DNA from: Lophius americanus
Taxonomy: Eukaryota > Chordata > Actinopteri > Lophiiformes > Lophiidae
Length of the DNA stretch: 64,000 bases
Direction of reading: 5' to 3'
Assembly: GCA_037951165.1 (NCBI GenBank)
Contig: JBBDHG010000135.1
Coordinates: forward strand, 2,529,001 to 2,593,000
Below, piece by piece: positions 1-10,550 of the stretch. Position 1 is the stretch's first letter; every line of letters starts with the position of its first letter. The notes under the pieces were generated by a model that ran no database searches, was not told the DNA's origin, and saw nothing but the letters and a program-made list of their open reading frames with translations. Both the position numbers and the translations under genes were made by a program.

Positions 1-861
1 CGAGAAATGTATGGTTTGAGATACCCAACATGCACAAATTACAGCATATGAGCAGCAGTGTCGCAGGGAGTCCCTGAGGATCAAGGGAACCACTCACCGG
101 ACCCTCAAGTCAAACACCAGACGGCCCGACAAAACAACTTTCCCCTGAGGCCATGAAACTCCACAATAAATAGGAAAGAACCACAACAAACGCACCTTCT
201 CCACAAATACATGCATTCTTAATCTGCTAAATTCAGATCACAACATAAGGCAATATTTTAACGTTTTCATAAACTGTAACGACCCTAAAATTTGAGGTTC
301 AAACATGATACTTGAGATACAATTTGATCTGTAATTTAAGCTAATTTAAATATATGTGGATCGAAACATGGGCTAATTTTAGCTGACAAAACAATCTAGT
401 ATCCAAACAGTCAATTAACACTGTTTCCATAACCTTTCATCAAATCCACATAGATAAGGGCTAATGGCATGAATATCGACGAGTTTTACCCCGACATGCA
501 TTCACGAACTATTGTTCAGAAACAACGAAAATAGCTAAGCTCGAATCAGCATAATGAAAACGGCTAACTGCTAGTTAGCATTCAAGAAGCTCGTTGAGCT
601 ACAGCGAAAATATAAAGTAACGAAATAACCAGTGTGAAAAGGACAGTAATCAATAATATATAGACAAGGAGAAACCCCTCGACGAATGCAGTCATATACA
701 ACCAAGCAGATACTTAAATTAGACAGAAAAAAGTCGATTAGTTTTTTTTTTAAAGCGGTTAGCGCTGACAGATAGCAGCAACAGCTAGCAACTTGCTCAA
801 GTAGAATCTAAGCTAGGCAGAATTTATAACCACTCATGCTTATAATCAAACATAACCTTAC

Positions 862-870
862 CTTTAACAT
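862..870 (-). CDS. Exon 1 coding part of a possible second ccnk copy (partial; continues off the left edge)
   Basis: On the minus strand this reads ATG TTA AAG followed by a consensus donor GTAAGG at 861-856. The same nine coding bases and a GT donor sit at 9299-9291 in the right copy, where they splice in frame to cyclin K exon 2. The left copy therefore keeps start codon, reading frame and a better donor, with a palindromic CRE about 130 bp upstream. Its exon 2 would be expected roughly 400 bp beyond the window start. Whether that exon exists cannot be seen, so this is either a tandem ccnk paralogue or an orphan promoter plus exon 1 fragment. Confidence 0.45.
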
Positions 871-1000
871 GTAGTGTATGGATTAAATCACATAGAACCG
901 CTGCACGAAATGTTCCGTTATTCACATTAACATCTGATGAACAACCCCGTTTATAACAAGAGCTCATCAAAATTTTGAATTAGGTCGGCGATATCTTAAG

Positions 1001-1008
1001 TGACGTCA
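1001..1008. promoter_or_regulatory. Palindromic CRE (TGACGTCA), left copy
   Basis: A perfect full-site cAMP response element (CREB/ATF target) lies about 130 bp upstream of the left exon 1 start codon on the minus strand. It corresponds exactly to the CRE at 9433-9440. Conservation in both duplicates, while the surrounding bases diverge, suggests a core promoter element of a TATA-less promoter. No TATA box was seen at the expected spacing. Confidence 0.6.
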
Positions 1009-1316
1009 CGAAGCAGCTTTTCTGAAAACGGGACTGCTTGTTTTTTAGTATTTCCTCAGAAAAAACATTTTTCCGGTTATTTTAACAAATTATTACTCAT
1101 CCTCAATGAAACCCATGACCACATTTTGCATATGAATAATTAATATATCCCTTCTTTATCTATGACAAAGATATGTTGTGCCCAACATAATCCACTAGAG
1201 GGGGACAAAGAATCACTGCTGACTTCTTGGACTGGACTTCAGACACGTTCAGTGTATGAATAGAAATGTCTTAAATCACAAGAATGCACAATACACCAAA
1301 AAAATAATGCACAATT

Positions 1317-1500
1317 ATTCTATTAATAGTTTTTGTGTGATTGTCAGATCAAAATGCAATGTGTTGTGACCTGATGAAGATGTGGGGCTGTTCTGCTAAA
1401 AAGGTGTCAGGAAACATGACTGCATTGCATTGAAAAGGGGACCTACACAAAATACTGGACCATAATTCAGTGGGTTTGTATTGGCTGATGATTGTAGCTT
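1317..1500 (+). mobile_element. Tc1/mariner remnant (3' end), left copy
   Basis: The stretch 1400-1490 contains an AAGGTGTCAG-like segment, then GGGGACCTACACAAAATACTGG, then ATTGGCTGATGATTG. This is the decayed 3' end of a Tc1-family element common in fish. The matching relic in the right copy is at about 10180-10280. No open transposase remains. Confidence 0.5.
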
Positions 1501-1511
1501 GTGTCATTATT

Positions 1512-1758
1512 TTGGCAGTGGTTTTAGCTCAGTAGGCAGAGAGGTCATCCCTCAACAGGGAGTTTAGGGTTTTGAGCCCAGCCCATTATTCAACCTGCCT
1601 TGGATCCTTGAGCAAAACCCTGAAACCCCCGGGCACTTAACAGGGGGCTGTCCACTCCTACCTTCCGGGTAGGTTAAATGCATAGATCCATTTCACAACA
1701 TTGAACTGTAGGTATGTACTGTGTAACATTGGACAAATACAGTAAAACGTTATTATTT
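1512..1758 (+). mobile_element. tRNA-derived SINE, left copy
   Basis: The head resembles a tRNA gene: an A-box-like TTAGCTCAGTAGGCAGAG near 1523-1541 and a degenerate B box (GGGTTTTGAGCCC) near 1567-1580. It continues with the CCTTGAGCAAAACCCTGAAACCCC body typical of fish SINEs and a tail ending in TTATTATT. The homologous SINE at 10296-10550 has an intact B box (GGGTTCGAGCCC). The insertion is shared by both duplicates, so it predates the duplication. Confidence 0.65.
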
Positions 1759-3199
1759 TGTGATGTTACCTGGAGTTAACAGTTTTTTCAGGGTCTTTCA
1801 ACCTCAGACATCCTCATACAGGTTAATTATCTTGATGAAGATCGGCTTTCCCTCCGGCTCCACAGCCACCCTGGAGAATGCTCAACCGCGTTGGTGGCCA
1901 AATTGATGGCCCTTTACCCTGCTGGCCACTGTGATGCCCAACATGTTGGCCCTGCAGACACTTACTTACGAACCCTCTGTATTCAGCTTCAAAAGGCACA
2001 TACCACTCCTTCAGAATTCTTCTACCAGCTCTTCATGCTTTGCACTCTTCTTCTACTTGGCTCCTCGATGCAGTCTTCCAAATTTAACGTCCCAAAAAAA
2101 AGACCTGCTGACAGCCCTCTGAGATCAGCATCATTTCGGGCTGCAATGTTATTGTGGCAAGTTTCTGGGAACATCAGTGGTCAACTTTCAACTTTTGTCT
2201 TGCCTTGTGTAATGTATATGTATTATGACCAGTTGAAATTAATTTACCCACCGTCCTCATTGCCGTGCGTTCCTTATTCAAATTGTATGACATTTCAAAT
2301 TGAAAATAAATGTTTTTATGTGTCATTCAGTCCATTATATAATGGCCTTGTTCCAGGAGACTAAGTGTTGTGGCTGGCTCTGAGCTCCCGCTGGCTTATA
2401 AACTTACGGTGTTCTTCGGTGTGATTAAAGTATGTGATTAAGAATGTTGTGCTTCACGTTTTTGGGGTGGAAGAGATACCTTATGTGTCCTTACTGGTGT
2501 TACTAGTCGCGAGCTTTGTTTTCTGGTTTACTTGAAGTGTATTTAGTAGTGGTAGTTCATGCTGGCTGTGCGTGTACTGAGCATGCCTGTAACCGGAAAC
2601 TTTCTCATGTTTATGCAGTTTTATGTCGACTACAAAAGCAGTTAAGCGATCGGAATCATGCAATGTTGCCATCCTTCCGAAGCCTCATGGTAAGTCTCGA
2701 TTCCCCACCGAGTATTGACATGTGGAACAAATAGCTGTCAAACATCACCTAGCAGTAAACTAATACATACTCTAGTGTGCAAAGTGGCTGGACATGAAAT
2801 GGGTTTGATATATCATGAAAGTTCACAAGTAAATAAGTGGAAACTGGGTGAAACCCTGCAAATAAGAGCACAAATTGGAGTAATGTACAATAAATTAGCA
2901 ATAACTAGTGATATTCTGCAACCTCTATTTGCTTAACACATCAAGTCAATCGGAATTGACTGTTTATAGAAAGAAGAAAGAAGCCGAGGTGCTGACAGTT
3001 GGCATAAAATGGATAATTGCTTAAATAATTGAAATAATTCCAGAAAATGTTTCAATTGCATTTAACTTGAGATAGTGGCGTACTGGTTGTGACCTGGTCC
3101 TATATTAATACCCTCGGCTAACATCCCTTCAAAGTTTATAAAGGCTTTTATGTATTTTAGGAGAATGAAAAACAAAATTTGGTCTGACCTTTGGTCTGC

Positions 3200-3234
3200 A
3201 TTTGCTCCATCCAGAGCAAATGGATGGAGCAAAT
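3200..3234. repeat. Perfect short-loop palindrome (14-bp arms, 7-nt loop)
   Basis: Left arm ATTTGCTCCATCCA (3200-3213) is the exact reverse complement of 3221-3234. The loop GAGCAAA is itself a copy of part of the right arm. This pattern fits a local template switch during replication. Confidence 0.85.
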
Positions 3235-3966
3235 CCTTCCTTTTTAACCTCTGCGTAATCCTCTTGAAAAATGAATATGCTTACGAACAGGCATTGTTGG
3301 AAACTAACTTCTTGGTTGAGGATATGATATCCAGGGGAGGGAGCAGATAAAACGGTGGTTGAGCTCACCTGTCACAACTTAAATGTAGCTCATCACTGCT
3401 GTTCATAAAGAATCAACTCATCTTCATGATCCATACTCTCTTACTCCACAAGCTGAAACACGGTTCAGTGGGTTTTAATTGTTCCAGGTGTTTCTCCGCC
3501 ACAAAACCAAAGCAGATACAAAGGGGAGGAGCCTGATCAAGGCACATTTGGATGGAAACTAAAAAAAGCAACCTAACTTTAAGATCAGATAGGTACAAAC
3601 ATATACTGTCCAGTGTAACACGGAGATTCACTAGGAATAATGACTGAGGGTCTAATGTCAGGAGAAACATCTGACGACATGGCCTCACAGGTACCACAGA
3701 ATATTGAGCACATTTTGTAATTTCTGTGGTCAAGCATCTCAAATCTTTGATGTTTTTCTCAGCCAAGCAGTGGGAATGTGGAAAGAACCCCAGATCTCAG
3801 GTAAAGAAAAGTCCAGAAAAACTAAGACTCAAACCGATAATCTACCATAAGGTGGAGTAAAAACTTCATCCAACCACATTCAGTTAATGAGCATGTGTGA
3901 CAAAATCTCAACAATCCAGGGTTCTGGTATTTCCTGTTGTGTTTCTTGAACAAAGCATGGAGAGGG

Positions 3967-3972
3967 TTTATT
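3967..3972 (-). terminator. ccnk: Candidate ccnk polyadenylation signal
   Basis: TTTATT on the plus strand gives AATAAA on the minus strand, about 190 bp past the ccnk stop codon. It is the nearest canonical hexamer I saw downstream. A 3' UTR this short is plausible, but cleavage position and use cannot be judged from sequence alone. Confidence 0.35.
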
Positions 3973-4161
3973 TTACGATCATGTTCTCATATTAGTACAA
4001 TCCAAACGCCTTCCTGTTGCGTCTTCATTAAGATCCTCATCAACTGAACTCACACTGGAGGTGAGGGAGCTCCCACTTTGTTTTTACTGGAACCAGGTTT
4101 CGGTCCATCTTTCAATCCCCAGCTGTGGCCCTGCACAGATTCAGTCAGACTTGTCCCACCC

Positions 4162-7100
4162 TCATCTCATCCACCCACCTCGGTTCAGAGGCATGACAGG
4201 CAAAGGAGGTAGGGGCACTTGTGATGGTCCTGGGGGCACTGGTGGTGGAGGAAGGTATCCAGCAGGTGGGAGACCTATACCCGGAGGCACATGACCTGGT
4301 GGCATGCGTTGGTGTGGTGGTGGAGGGTAGCTGTTGTAGCCCGGTGGCGGATATGTTGGCAGGTAGGTGGAAGGAGGAGGTGGGGCAGTGGGAGGAGGAT
4401 AGACGTGTGGGTGATATGGCGGTATTGGGGGTGCGTAGCTGGGTGGCATGGGGGCGTAAGAGGGAACTTCTGTTTTCATCATGGACTGCAGGCTCTGGAA
4501 ACCTTCGCCTGACATGTAGGAGCTGCTGGTGGACATGATGTAGCTTGAGGGTGGAGGTGGAGGAGGGCGATGGGGCAGTGGCGGAGGCTGCTGGTGTGGG
4601 GGTGGACAGTGCGGGAGGGGAGGGGCTGCTTCACTTCCAGGTTCCGCTTCCGTGGGAGGGGCTGGAGCCGGGGCTTTGCGGTCTTAATAGAGACAGAGAG
4701 AAAACATTACATTAAAACATGCCATCATCTTGTTTTAAAAAGCAGCGGGTTGCTCGTCCTGCCATGATCTCATCACGCTCTCCACTCCCAGACAGTGAGC
4801 ATACGGCCAGACCACAAGACCTCCTGTGGCTGCAGCCAGGTAGGAGGTCTCATTATCAGGCTCGAGCACTAATCAGATTGGTCTGGGAGAGGTTAGGAGT
4901 GTGCGTGCAGGGGTAAATATAAAGTCCAGACTTGTAGATGGTTATGGGAGCAGGCAGTAGAGGAGAGGACTAAAGACTGCACTGCTTTCTGAGGCCCGGT
5001 CAGAGGCAGGGGGGGGGCCTACTGATTATTGGCCACTATGGTGAGGCACATGCAAACAGACTGTGGGGTGTTGAGGAGATCGGGACGCAGCTATGCTCTA
5101 ATCCAATTCTACATCATTAACTTCCTCACAGACTAGAGTGGAAGGAGAGGGGGAGGCTACCTGGGGGAGGCTGCGATGTTGGCAGAGGGGGCATGGGGCT
5201 CTCCAGTCGAGGAATCTTTGATCCAACTTGTTCTGAAAATTAAACAGATGCGTCAATAAGACTCCGTTAACAGAACTTCACAAAAGGCTTAAAAGTTCCT
5301 AAATACCCTAACCCTCACCCGAACTAAGTGCAACATTATTGAAGGGATGTAAAGATAATTAGCAAACTTTCCCTGAAGGTATTTCATTTAATGAAGCAAA
5401 GTTTATGACTGTTTCACAACATGAGCAGATGTTTTTTGTCAGAAATCTTACCTGGAGCCTTTGGTTCATCTTTAGGGGACATCTGAACAAAACAGAAGCA
5501 AACAATATTTACTTGGAATTGGTTGACGCGTTAATCAGTTAAATAAGCTGTGAGGTCGTAGTTTTAAACAAACAAATGTGGAACTTGTCAACATTAAAAA
5601 ACGGTTTGCCACTGCTAATAGCTGGGGACCACGAAACAAAATAATTTCAAGGATTCACTCACATGAGACCGTTTAATAGGACGCGTGGGGCTGCCTCCCT
5701 GAGGGGAAGTCTTCTTTGGTGGTGGGGGAGGCGGATTGACAGCTGGTGGTTGTATATGTGGGATTGGAGGAGCAGGAGCAGACAAACGCTCCTTTTCCTG
5801 CATCTGCTGAGGAATGGGCTTGTTTCCCTGGGAATACAGGTCAAGGATCTGGTGGCAAATGTCTGGAAGAAACAGTTTTTTGGGTTATCACGAGTCCGAG
5901 AGGAAAAACCCTCCCACACAAAAAATGGATCACTTCATGGGAAGTACCTTCAAGCAGCTCCACTGGGACGTCCTGGACAAACTGCTCCCACCAACGGCGT
6001 GATGACATTTTGGCAGTCCACTCCTGCATGTCAAATTTACAGAGTCGGGCCGCCAAGTACATGACTGCAACGGCAATGATCTCTGGTTCCCACTGCAGGG
6101 ACAGCGTGGTGCAAAGGCTGCCAGGGACACAAACAAAATGATTACCGTCTCGTCCTGGTTTGTCAGCTATGAGGAAAATACTCTACAAATGGATAAGTCT
6201 GCCTCATGAGGCACAAAACAGGGCTGTGCCTATATTTGTGTTAGGGACTTTGTAGTTACGTGGTATGACTCTTAAACCAGCTGTATATTGTGATTAACTA
6301 AAGTTCCCAGGGTGTCAAATCTGTTTTGGTCACACATCCATTAGAGGTAGACAAATCATTTGGCGAAGATGGTGGCACAACAGAAGTCATCAGTAATGTG
6401 AGCAGAGTTTACCTGCTATCTGCTTACCTGTCATTGATGAAGGTCCATGCCATCTGTAGCACCTTGCACACTTTATTCTTGTCACCTTTAACAAGAAGAA
6501 CAGTCATTAACTTTTGCAGACTCCTACAACCACCAACTATCAGACTCCGTGTGGATCTAATGACATAATTCCGCCACCTCACCTGTGAGCTTCTTGACGT
6601 AGCGCAGCAGGTACATGTAAGGTTGCTCCACTTGCAGGTCAAATTTGATTGTCTGGAGCAGAATTCTCTCCAACACCATTACCTCTTCCTGTAGAGGCAA
6701 AATAAAGATTTTTTAAATATCCCAGTAAATGAGGCCAACACAGCGCCTAGAAGGGAATCTAAAGGCTTGCACAATACCTAAGCTACATGCTAGCATTCCA
6801 GAGCCTGCTAACTGAGTCATAACTTCACGTCTACAACAACATGTAGAAATTTTAAAAGGATGCATCATCGTATTTTAAGGTAATTCAACTTATTTATTTA
6901 GCAAAAATACAAAGAGAGAGAGTCAAACGCCAAAAAAAACCCCCAAGAGGTCCCTGAACTGGGGACCTGAGCGTAGCAACCCACAGTTGTGAATTAGAAT
7001 CCTCCCAACAGATTATGACCATTTGTGGCAAATAAACAGAAATTGTGATATAGAAGATTACTCCATTAATTGCTTTTTGTCTATGAAGTTTGTTCACAAA

Positions 7101-9299
7101 AAAATGAGGGGTATGATTGTTACTTTTGTTTGTGTTCAATTGAACACAGGAAAACAATGCATAAGACAGCACAGGAAGAATAAAATAAACCGCACCTTGG
7201 GATCATCTCCAAACTGGGCAAACTGCACATCGTTTAGTAAGCTGCGGGCGGTTTTAATTATGTCTTTACACTTCTTTGGAGTTTCCTCAACTTTCCCTGC
7301 AAGGAAAAGACAGCAGGCACCAGTCACCTGTGGAAACAGTAATCACACAATCAACATGACATATTTAAGCTATTGCCAGATATAAAGCATAAACTAAGGG
7401 CAATGATCATATTAACTTACATATCTGGGGAACTGCTTAAAGGAGTGAAACATGTAGAAGCGGTGAAAATAAATTATCCCCGTTGCTAGCGTTTCATACT
7501 GTCTGCTGAGAATTAAGGAAAGCATATGCAGCCAATTGCAAACCAAGTCCTCCTGTAACCTCTGAATGTAAAATAAACCCAGACAAAGGGGGTTTCACAT
7601 TTCTGCTATTCTGCTATGATCAGAACATACAATAACTTGGCATTGCTTCCTGTTCTTAAGACTACCTTCTCACTACATGACATACCAATACAAAATATAT
7701 ATCAGAAGAGTATAAGAATCATGGAACTGGACAGAACTTGACAACTGTAATATTTCACCAGTATAACCAAAGTTCTTCCTGTGTATAACTGAAAGCTAAA
7801 GAGACATATATTTATTTTCATTATTTAAGCACCATTGAACTCAATCAATCAAGGATACAACCCAAGTCGGTTCCCCACGTCAAATATGAAGCGGGCTCCT
7901 TCTCCGCGATATCTGGCTTCTGTGCCTGGATCCAGGCCTTCAGACTGAGAGGGAGTGTGGGCTAAATCCTTCTTGTCCCAGTACCAACATGGTTTGATGT
8001 GGTCCAGCATTCCTAGACCAGACATTGTTAAGTTCTCCTTGGATTCTTTCACTGGTTGAGGAGAGGCAACGGCTGACGGATCTGCTGCACTGGACTGCAA
8101 TAGTACAATACATAAAGAGAGTTCAGCCGTTATTATCATAATTGTTTTTAGCAAGAGAAACAGGGAAGAAAATCAACAGTACTGGTGTATTTAGCAATGT
8201 GTCACATAGACTGACTCCATGGCACAATTGACATATCACTACCGCTGAACATATCCAAGTCCCTCGATGTCACAATGGATTACAGGTCACACACCACCTA
8301 ACAACAATAAATGGCTCTGTGGCCGAGGGGGTGGATAGATTCAAACAACTTGGTGACAAGAGGACGGGAGAGGCATAGGCCTAACCACTGCCATTATAAA
8401 AAATAAAAAAAACATCTTTAAGATGTCAGGCAATGTGACCTGAGAAATCAAGTCCTCAGGGATTTCTACTGCAGCATCATACAGCCTAATGTCTTATAAC
8501 TTTATTATTATTGTTTGAGATAACCAACATGCCCAAACTACAGTATACACGGAGTCCTTGGGGATCATCAAGGGCACTCCCCCTCACAGCAGCCTGTTCT
8601 CCAAGGTGTCTCACAGAGGAGATACAGGACCCTCAAGTCACACACATCAGTCTGACAAATATTTTTTTCCATGACACTTAGTTATAAATAGGATAGAACC
8701 AGAACAAACACACCTTCCTCACAAATAGAAACATTCTTAATCTGCTAAATTCAAATCGCGTTGCTGCGTCATAAGGCGATGGCTTAGTATTTTGGTAAAC
8801 TGTGACGAATCTTAAGTTTGAGGTTCAAAAATGTTAGTTGAGATACAATTGGAACTTTACTTTAAGCTACTTTATATAACATAGGATGGATACATTAGGT
8901 GTCATTAGCTCACAAACCAATTTAATGTCCAAGCTGTCAATTTCTGTTATTTCACTCCATTGCCATGGCCTCTCATCACATTCACCCACAGATTATTACT
9001 ATTGGCATCGTATAGGTGAGTCTTGACATGTGATGCATTCATGATCTACCCGTCGAAAACAACGAAAATGTTTTAGTTTGGATCAGTTGGATTTACGAAA
9101 CTAGGACACTAGGATGAATAGATTCAAATACAACGAGGAGGTTACTTGAATTAGACAGAAAAAAGTCGATTACAGTTAAAAACCGGTTAGCGCTGACCAA
9201 TAGCAGCAACAGCTAGCAACTTGCTCCAAATGGGTCAAAACTAGGCAGAATTCACAACCACCCATGTTTGTAATCAAAAAACAACATCACCTTTAACAT
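4162..9299 (-). CDS. ccnk: Cyclin K, regulatory subunit of CDK12/CDK13 (11 coding exons)
   Basis: Coding exons on the minus strand: 9299-9291, 8094-7859, 7502-7421, 7327-7196, 6688-6583, 6485-6428, 6117-5948, 5862-5663, 5482-5452, 5232-5161, 4682-4162 (stop TGA). All introns are GT-AG, phases agree at every junction, and the total is 1617 nt (538 aa; human cyclin K is about 580). Visible landmarks: HIKPCWYWDKKDLAHTPSQ near residues 50-68, GKVEETPKKCKDII near 120-133 in the first cyclin fold, LSLQWEPEIIAVAVMYLAAR in the second fold, RRWWEQFVQDVPVELLED, then a proline-rich tail from about residue 280 ending in RGGWMR. Cyclin K activates CDK12/13, which phosphorylate the RNA polymerase II C-terminal domain and support transcription of long DNA-repair genes in the nucleus. 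The human start Met aligns with Val here (VKESKEN), so the fish start must lie upstream; ATGTTAAAG in exon 1 splices in frame. The exon 2/exon 3 junction was chosen to give LGLQYETL; an alternative junction would give LGRQYETL. Confidence 0.95.
8095..9290 (-). other. ccnk: ccnk intron 1
   Basis: It starts at a GTGATG donor next to exon 1 (9290) and ends at a TTGCAG acceptor at 8095. Most of it beyond about 8510 belongs to the duplicated block. No coding sequence was seen inside. Confidence 0.75.
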
Positions 9300-9359
9300 G
9301 TAGCCGATGGCTGAAGTCACCCAGTGCAGACAGCTGCACGAAATTGTCAGTTATTAGCA

Positions 9360-9404
9360 TCAACATGTGATGAACAATCTCCAATTAAACAAGAAGTTCG
9401 CCAT
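9360..9404 (-). promoter_or_regulatory. ccnk: Possible 14-codon upstream ORF in the ccnk 5' UTR
   Basis: AAAATGGCG at 9404 starts a short frame that ends in TGA at 9362-9360, about 60 nt before the main ATG at 9299. The G at +4 and the A at -3 give a favourable initiation context. It matters only if transcription begins upstream of 9404, which is not known. The left duplicate lacks this ATG but has a different one at 967. Confidence 0.35.
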
Positions 9405-9432
9405 TTTGAAGTTGCGTTGGTGATATTTTATC

Positions 9433-9440
9433 TGACGTCA
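9433..9440. promoter_or_regulatory. ccnk: Palindromic CRE (TGACGTCA) of the ccnk promoter
   Basis: A full CREB/ATF site lies 134 bp upstream of the ccnk start codon. The homologous site at 1001-1008 is intact in the other duplicate. No TATA box was seen, consistent with a housekeeping promoter. The transcription start is inferred to lie between the CRE and about 9405. Confidence 0.65.
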
Positions 9441-9819
9441 TCGAGCAGATATTATGAAAACGCGAGTGCTGGATTAGAATATTTCCTCTGCTAAATTATT
9501 TTTATGCAGTTATTAAAAATATATATATTACTCCTCTCAATGATAACCCGGACCGTTATGCATATGAACAATTATAATTTCCAATTTTAGGACAAAAAAT
9601 ATGTTGTACCCAACAGCATCCACTAGAGGGGGACAAAAATTCACTGCTGGCTGCTTGGACTGGACTTTTTATACGTGCAGTGTACGATTTGAACATTTTC
9701 TAATCACTCAATCAAGTATGAAAAAAATACATATACAGAACGATGCACGATTGTCCCATTAAAACCAGTGCCATGTGAAATCAGAAAAATATTGATTTTT
9801 TTTTTGTTTCGTACAATAG

Positions 9820-9968
9820 TAGCTGTCAGTGGGCGCCCCCACTTCACAGTAATCAACCACTGCTCCCTCAGGCATGGGTTGAATGCAGAGATAAATTTCA
9901 AGACATTCTACTGTATGTATGTACTGTGTATTATGTAAACAAAGGAAAGATAATTATTATTATTATTA
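9820..9968 (+). mobile_element. Truncated SINE 3' part
   Basis: The run ...CACTGCTCCCTCAGG...GGGTTGAATGCAGAGATAAATTTCA...ACTGTGTATTATG ending in a TTATTATTATT tail resembles the 3' half of the SINE at 10296-10550. It has no tRNA-like head. It is not seen at the matching place in the left copy. Confidence 0.5.
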
Positions 9969-10285
9969 GGCAGGAAGTTGATGTGTATGAAGCAGTAAAA
10001 ATGGGAAAGCAGAAGTGAGTGACTTTGACAAAAATGGGAAAGCTAGACTACTGGGTCAGAGCATGTCTAGAATGAAAGGTATTATCAGGGATTTCCACTC
10101 TGCAATGTCTGATTTGTAACAAAATAGTATAAAAAGGGACAACAAATAGTGACAGGACTGTGGGCTCTTAAAACCCAATCCATGCTGAACACGTTCATAT
10201 CCGTTCTGATAGAAAGTTGTAGGGACATGAAAAGGGAACCTACATAAAATATTGGTCAACAATGGCTGATCATTGTATAGCCCTG
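9969..10285 (+). mobile_element. Tc1/mariner element remnant
   Basis: Segments match the N-terminal coding part of fish Tc1-family transposases: a GTTGATGTG...GAAGCAG leader, an AAAATGGG start region, a GAGTGACTTTGACAAAA segment and a CTGGGTCAGAGCATGTCT segment. A GTTCTGATAGAAAG segment and the 3' end GGAACCTACATAAAATATTGG follow. Internal coding sequence is deleted and frames are broken, so it is inactive. Confidence 0.65.
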
Positions 10286-10295
10286 TTAACAATAT

Positions 10296-10550
10296 TTTTG
10301 CGGTGGCTTTAACCACTAGGCAGAGCGGTCATCCCTCATGGAGACCAGGGTTCGAGCCCAGACCCTAATGCAACATGCCGTGGTTCCTTGTGGTTCCTTG
10401 AGGTTTCAGGTCTTTGAGCAAGACTCTTAAACCTCAGCTCCCCATGCATTTCAAAGGGGCCACTAACTCCTCCCACTGGGAGTAGTTAAATGCAATGATA
10501 AATTTCACAACGTTGTATTGGGTAAAATTTGATGAATAAAGATTATTGTT
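10296..10550 (+). mobile_element. tRNA-derived SINE, right copy
   Basis: It has an A-box-like CACTAGGCAGAGCGG, a clear B box GGGTTCGAGCCC near 10348-10361, a TTTGAGCAAGACTCTTAAACC body and a TTATTGTTATTATT tail. The 10-bp motif TGGTTCCTTG is tandemly duplicated at 10380-10400. It is the counterpart of the SINE at 1512-1758. Confidence 0.7.

Larger units (their letters stand above)
1..2780. repeat. Left copy of a large direct duplication (ccnk 5' region)
   Basis: This stretch aligns, with many substitutions and indels, to 8510-11180 in the same orientation. Matching landmarks: the start (about 1-130 with 8515-8650), the first coding exon and donor (856-870 with 9285-9299), the CRE (1001-1008 with 9433-9440), a segment around 1165-1245 with 9600-9670, a Tc1 3' end plus SINE (about 1395-1755 with 10200-10555), the block 1755-2150 with 10555-10890, and a final stretch 2690-2780 with 11080-11180. 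The offset stays near 8.40-8.43 kb. The segments 2150-2690 and 10890-11080 do not match, so one copy has been rearranged. The window begins inside what would be intron 1 of the left copy. The alignment was made by eye; percent identity was not computed. Confidence 0.85.
2150..4160. other. Region downstream of ccnk with no recognised gene
   Basis: No conserved protein was recognised on either strand. ORFs of up to 117 codons occur but show no known motif. A perfect palindrome lies at 3200-3234. A speculative plus-strand coding exon at 2622-2690 (ATG open for about 22 codons to a GTAAGT donor) has no identifiable partner exon. A minus-strand AATAAA at 3972-3967 may end ccnk transcripts. Confidence 0.5.

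Noticed and set aside
1512..1590. tRNA-like A and B boxes
   Set aside because: The B box is degenerate, no cloverleaf closes, and the same unit with a SINE body occurs at 10296; it is a SINE head and not a tRNA gene.
1891..2364. 157-codon ORF in the left duplicated block
   Set aside because: The homologous stretch at 10690-10890 is frame-disrupted and no protein family was recognised; it is probably chance or old repeat-derived.
2622..2690. Possible first coding exon on the plus strand (ATGTCGACTACAAAAGC... to GTAAGT)
   Set aside because: The frame is open and the donor is good, but the protein is not recognised, no downstream partner exon was found, and the right duplicate lacks it.
4221..4538. 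Plus-strand ORFs over the last ccnk exon
   Set aside because: They are antisense shadows of the proline-rich cyclin K tail.
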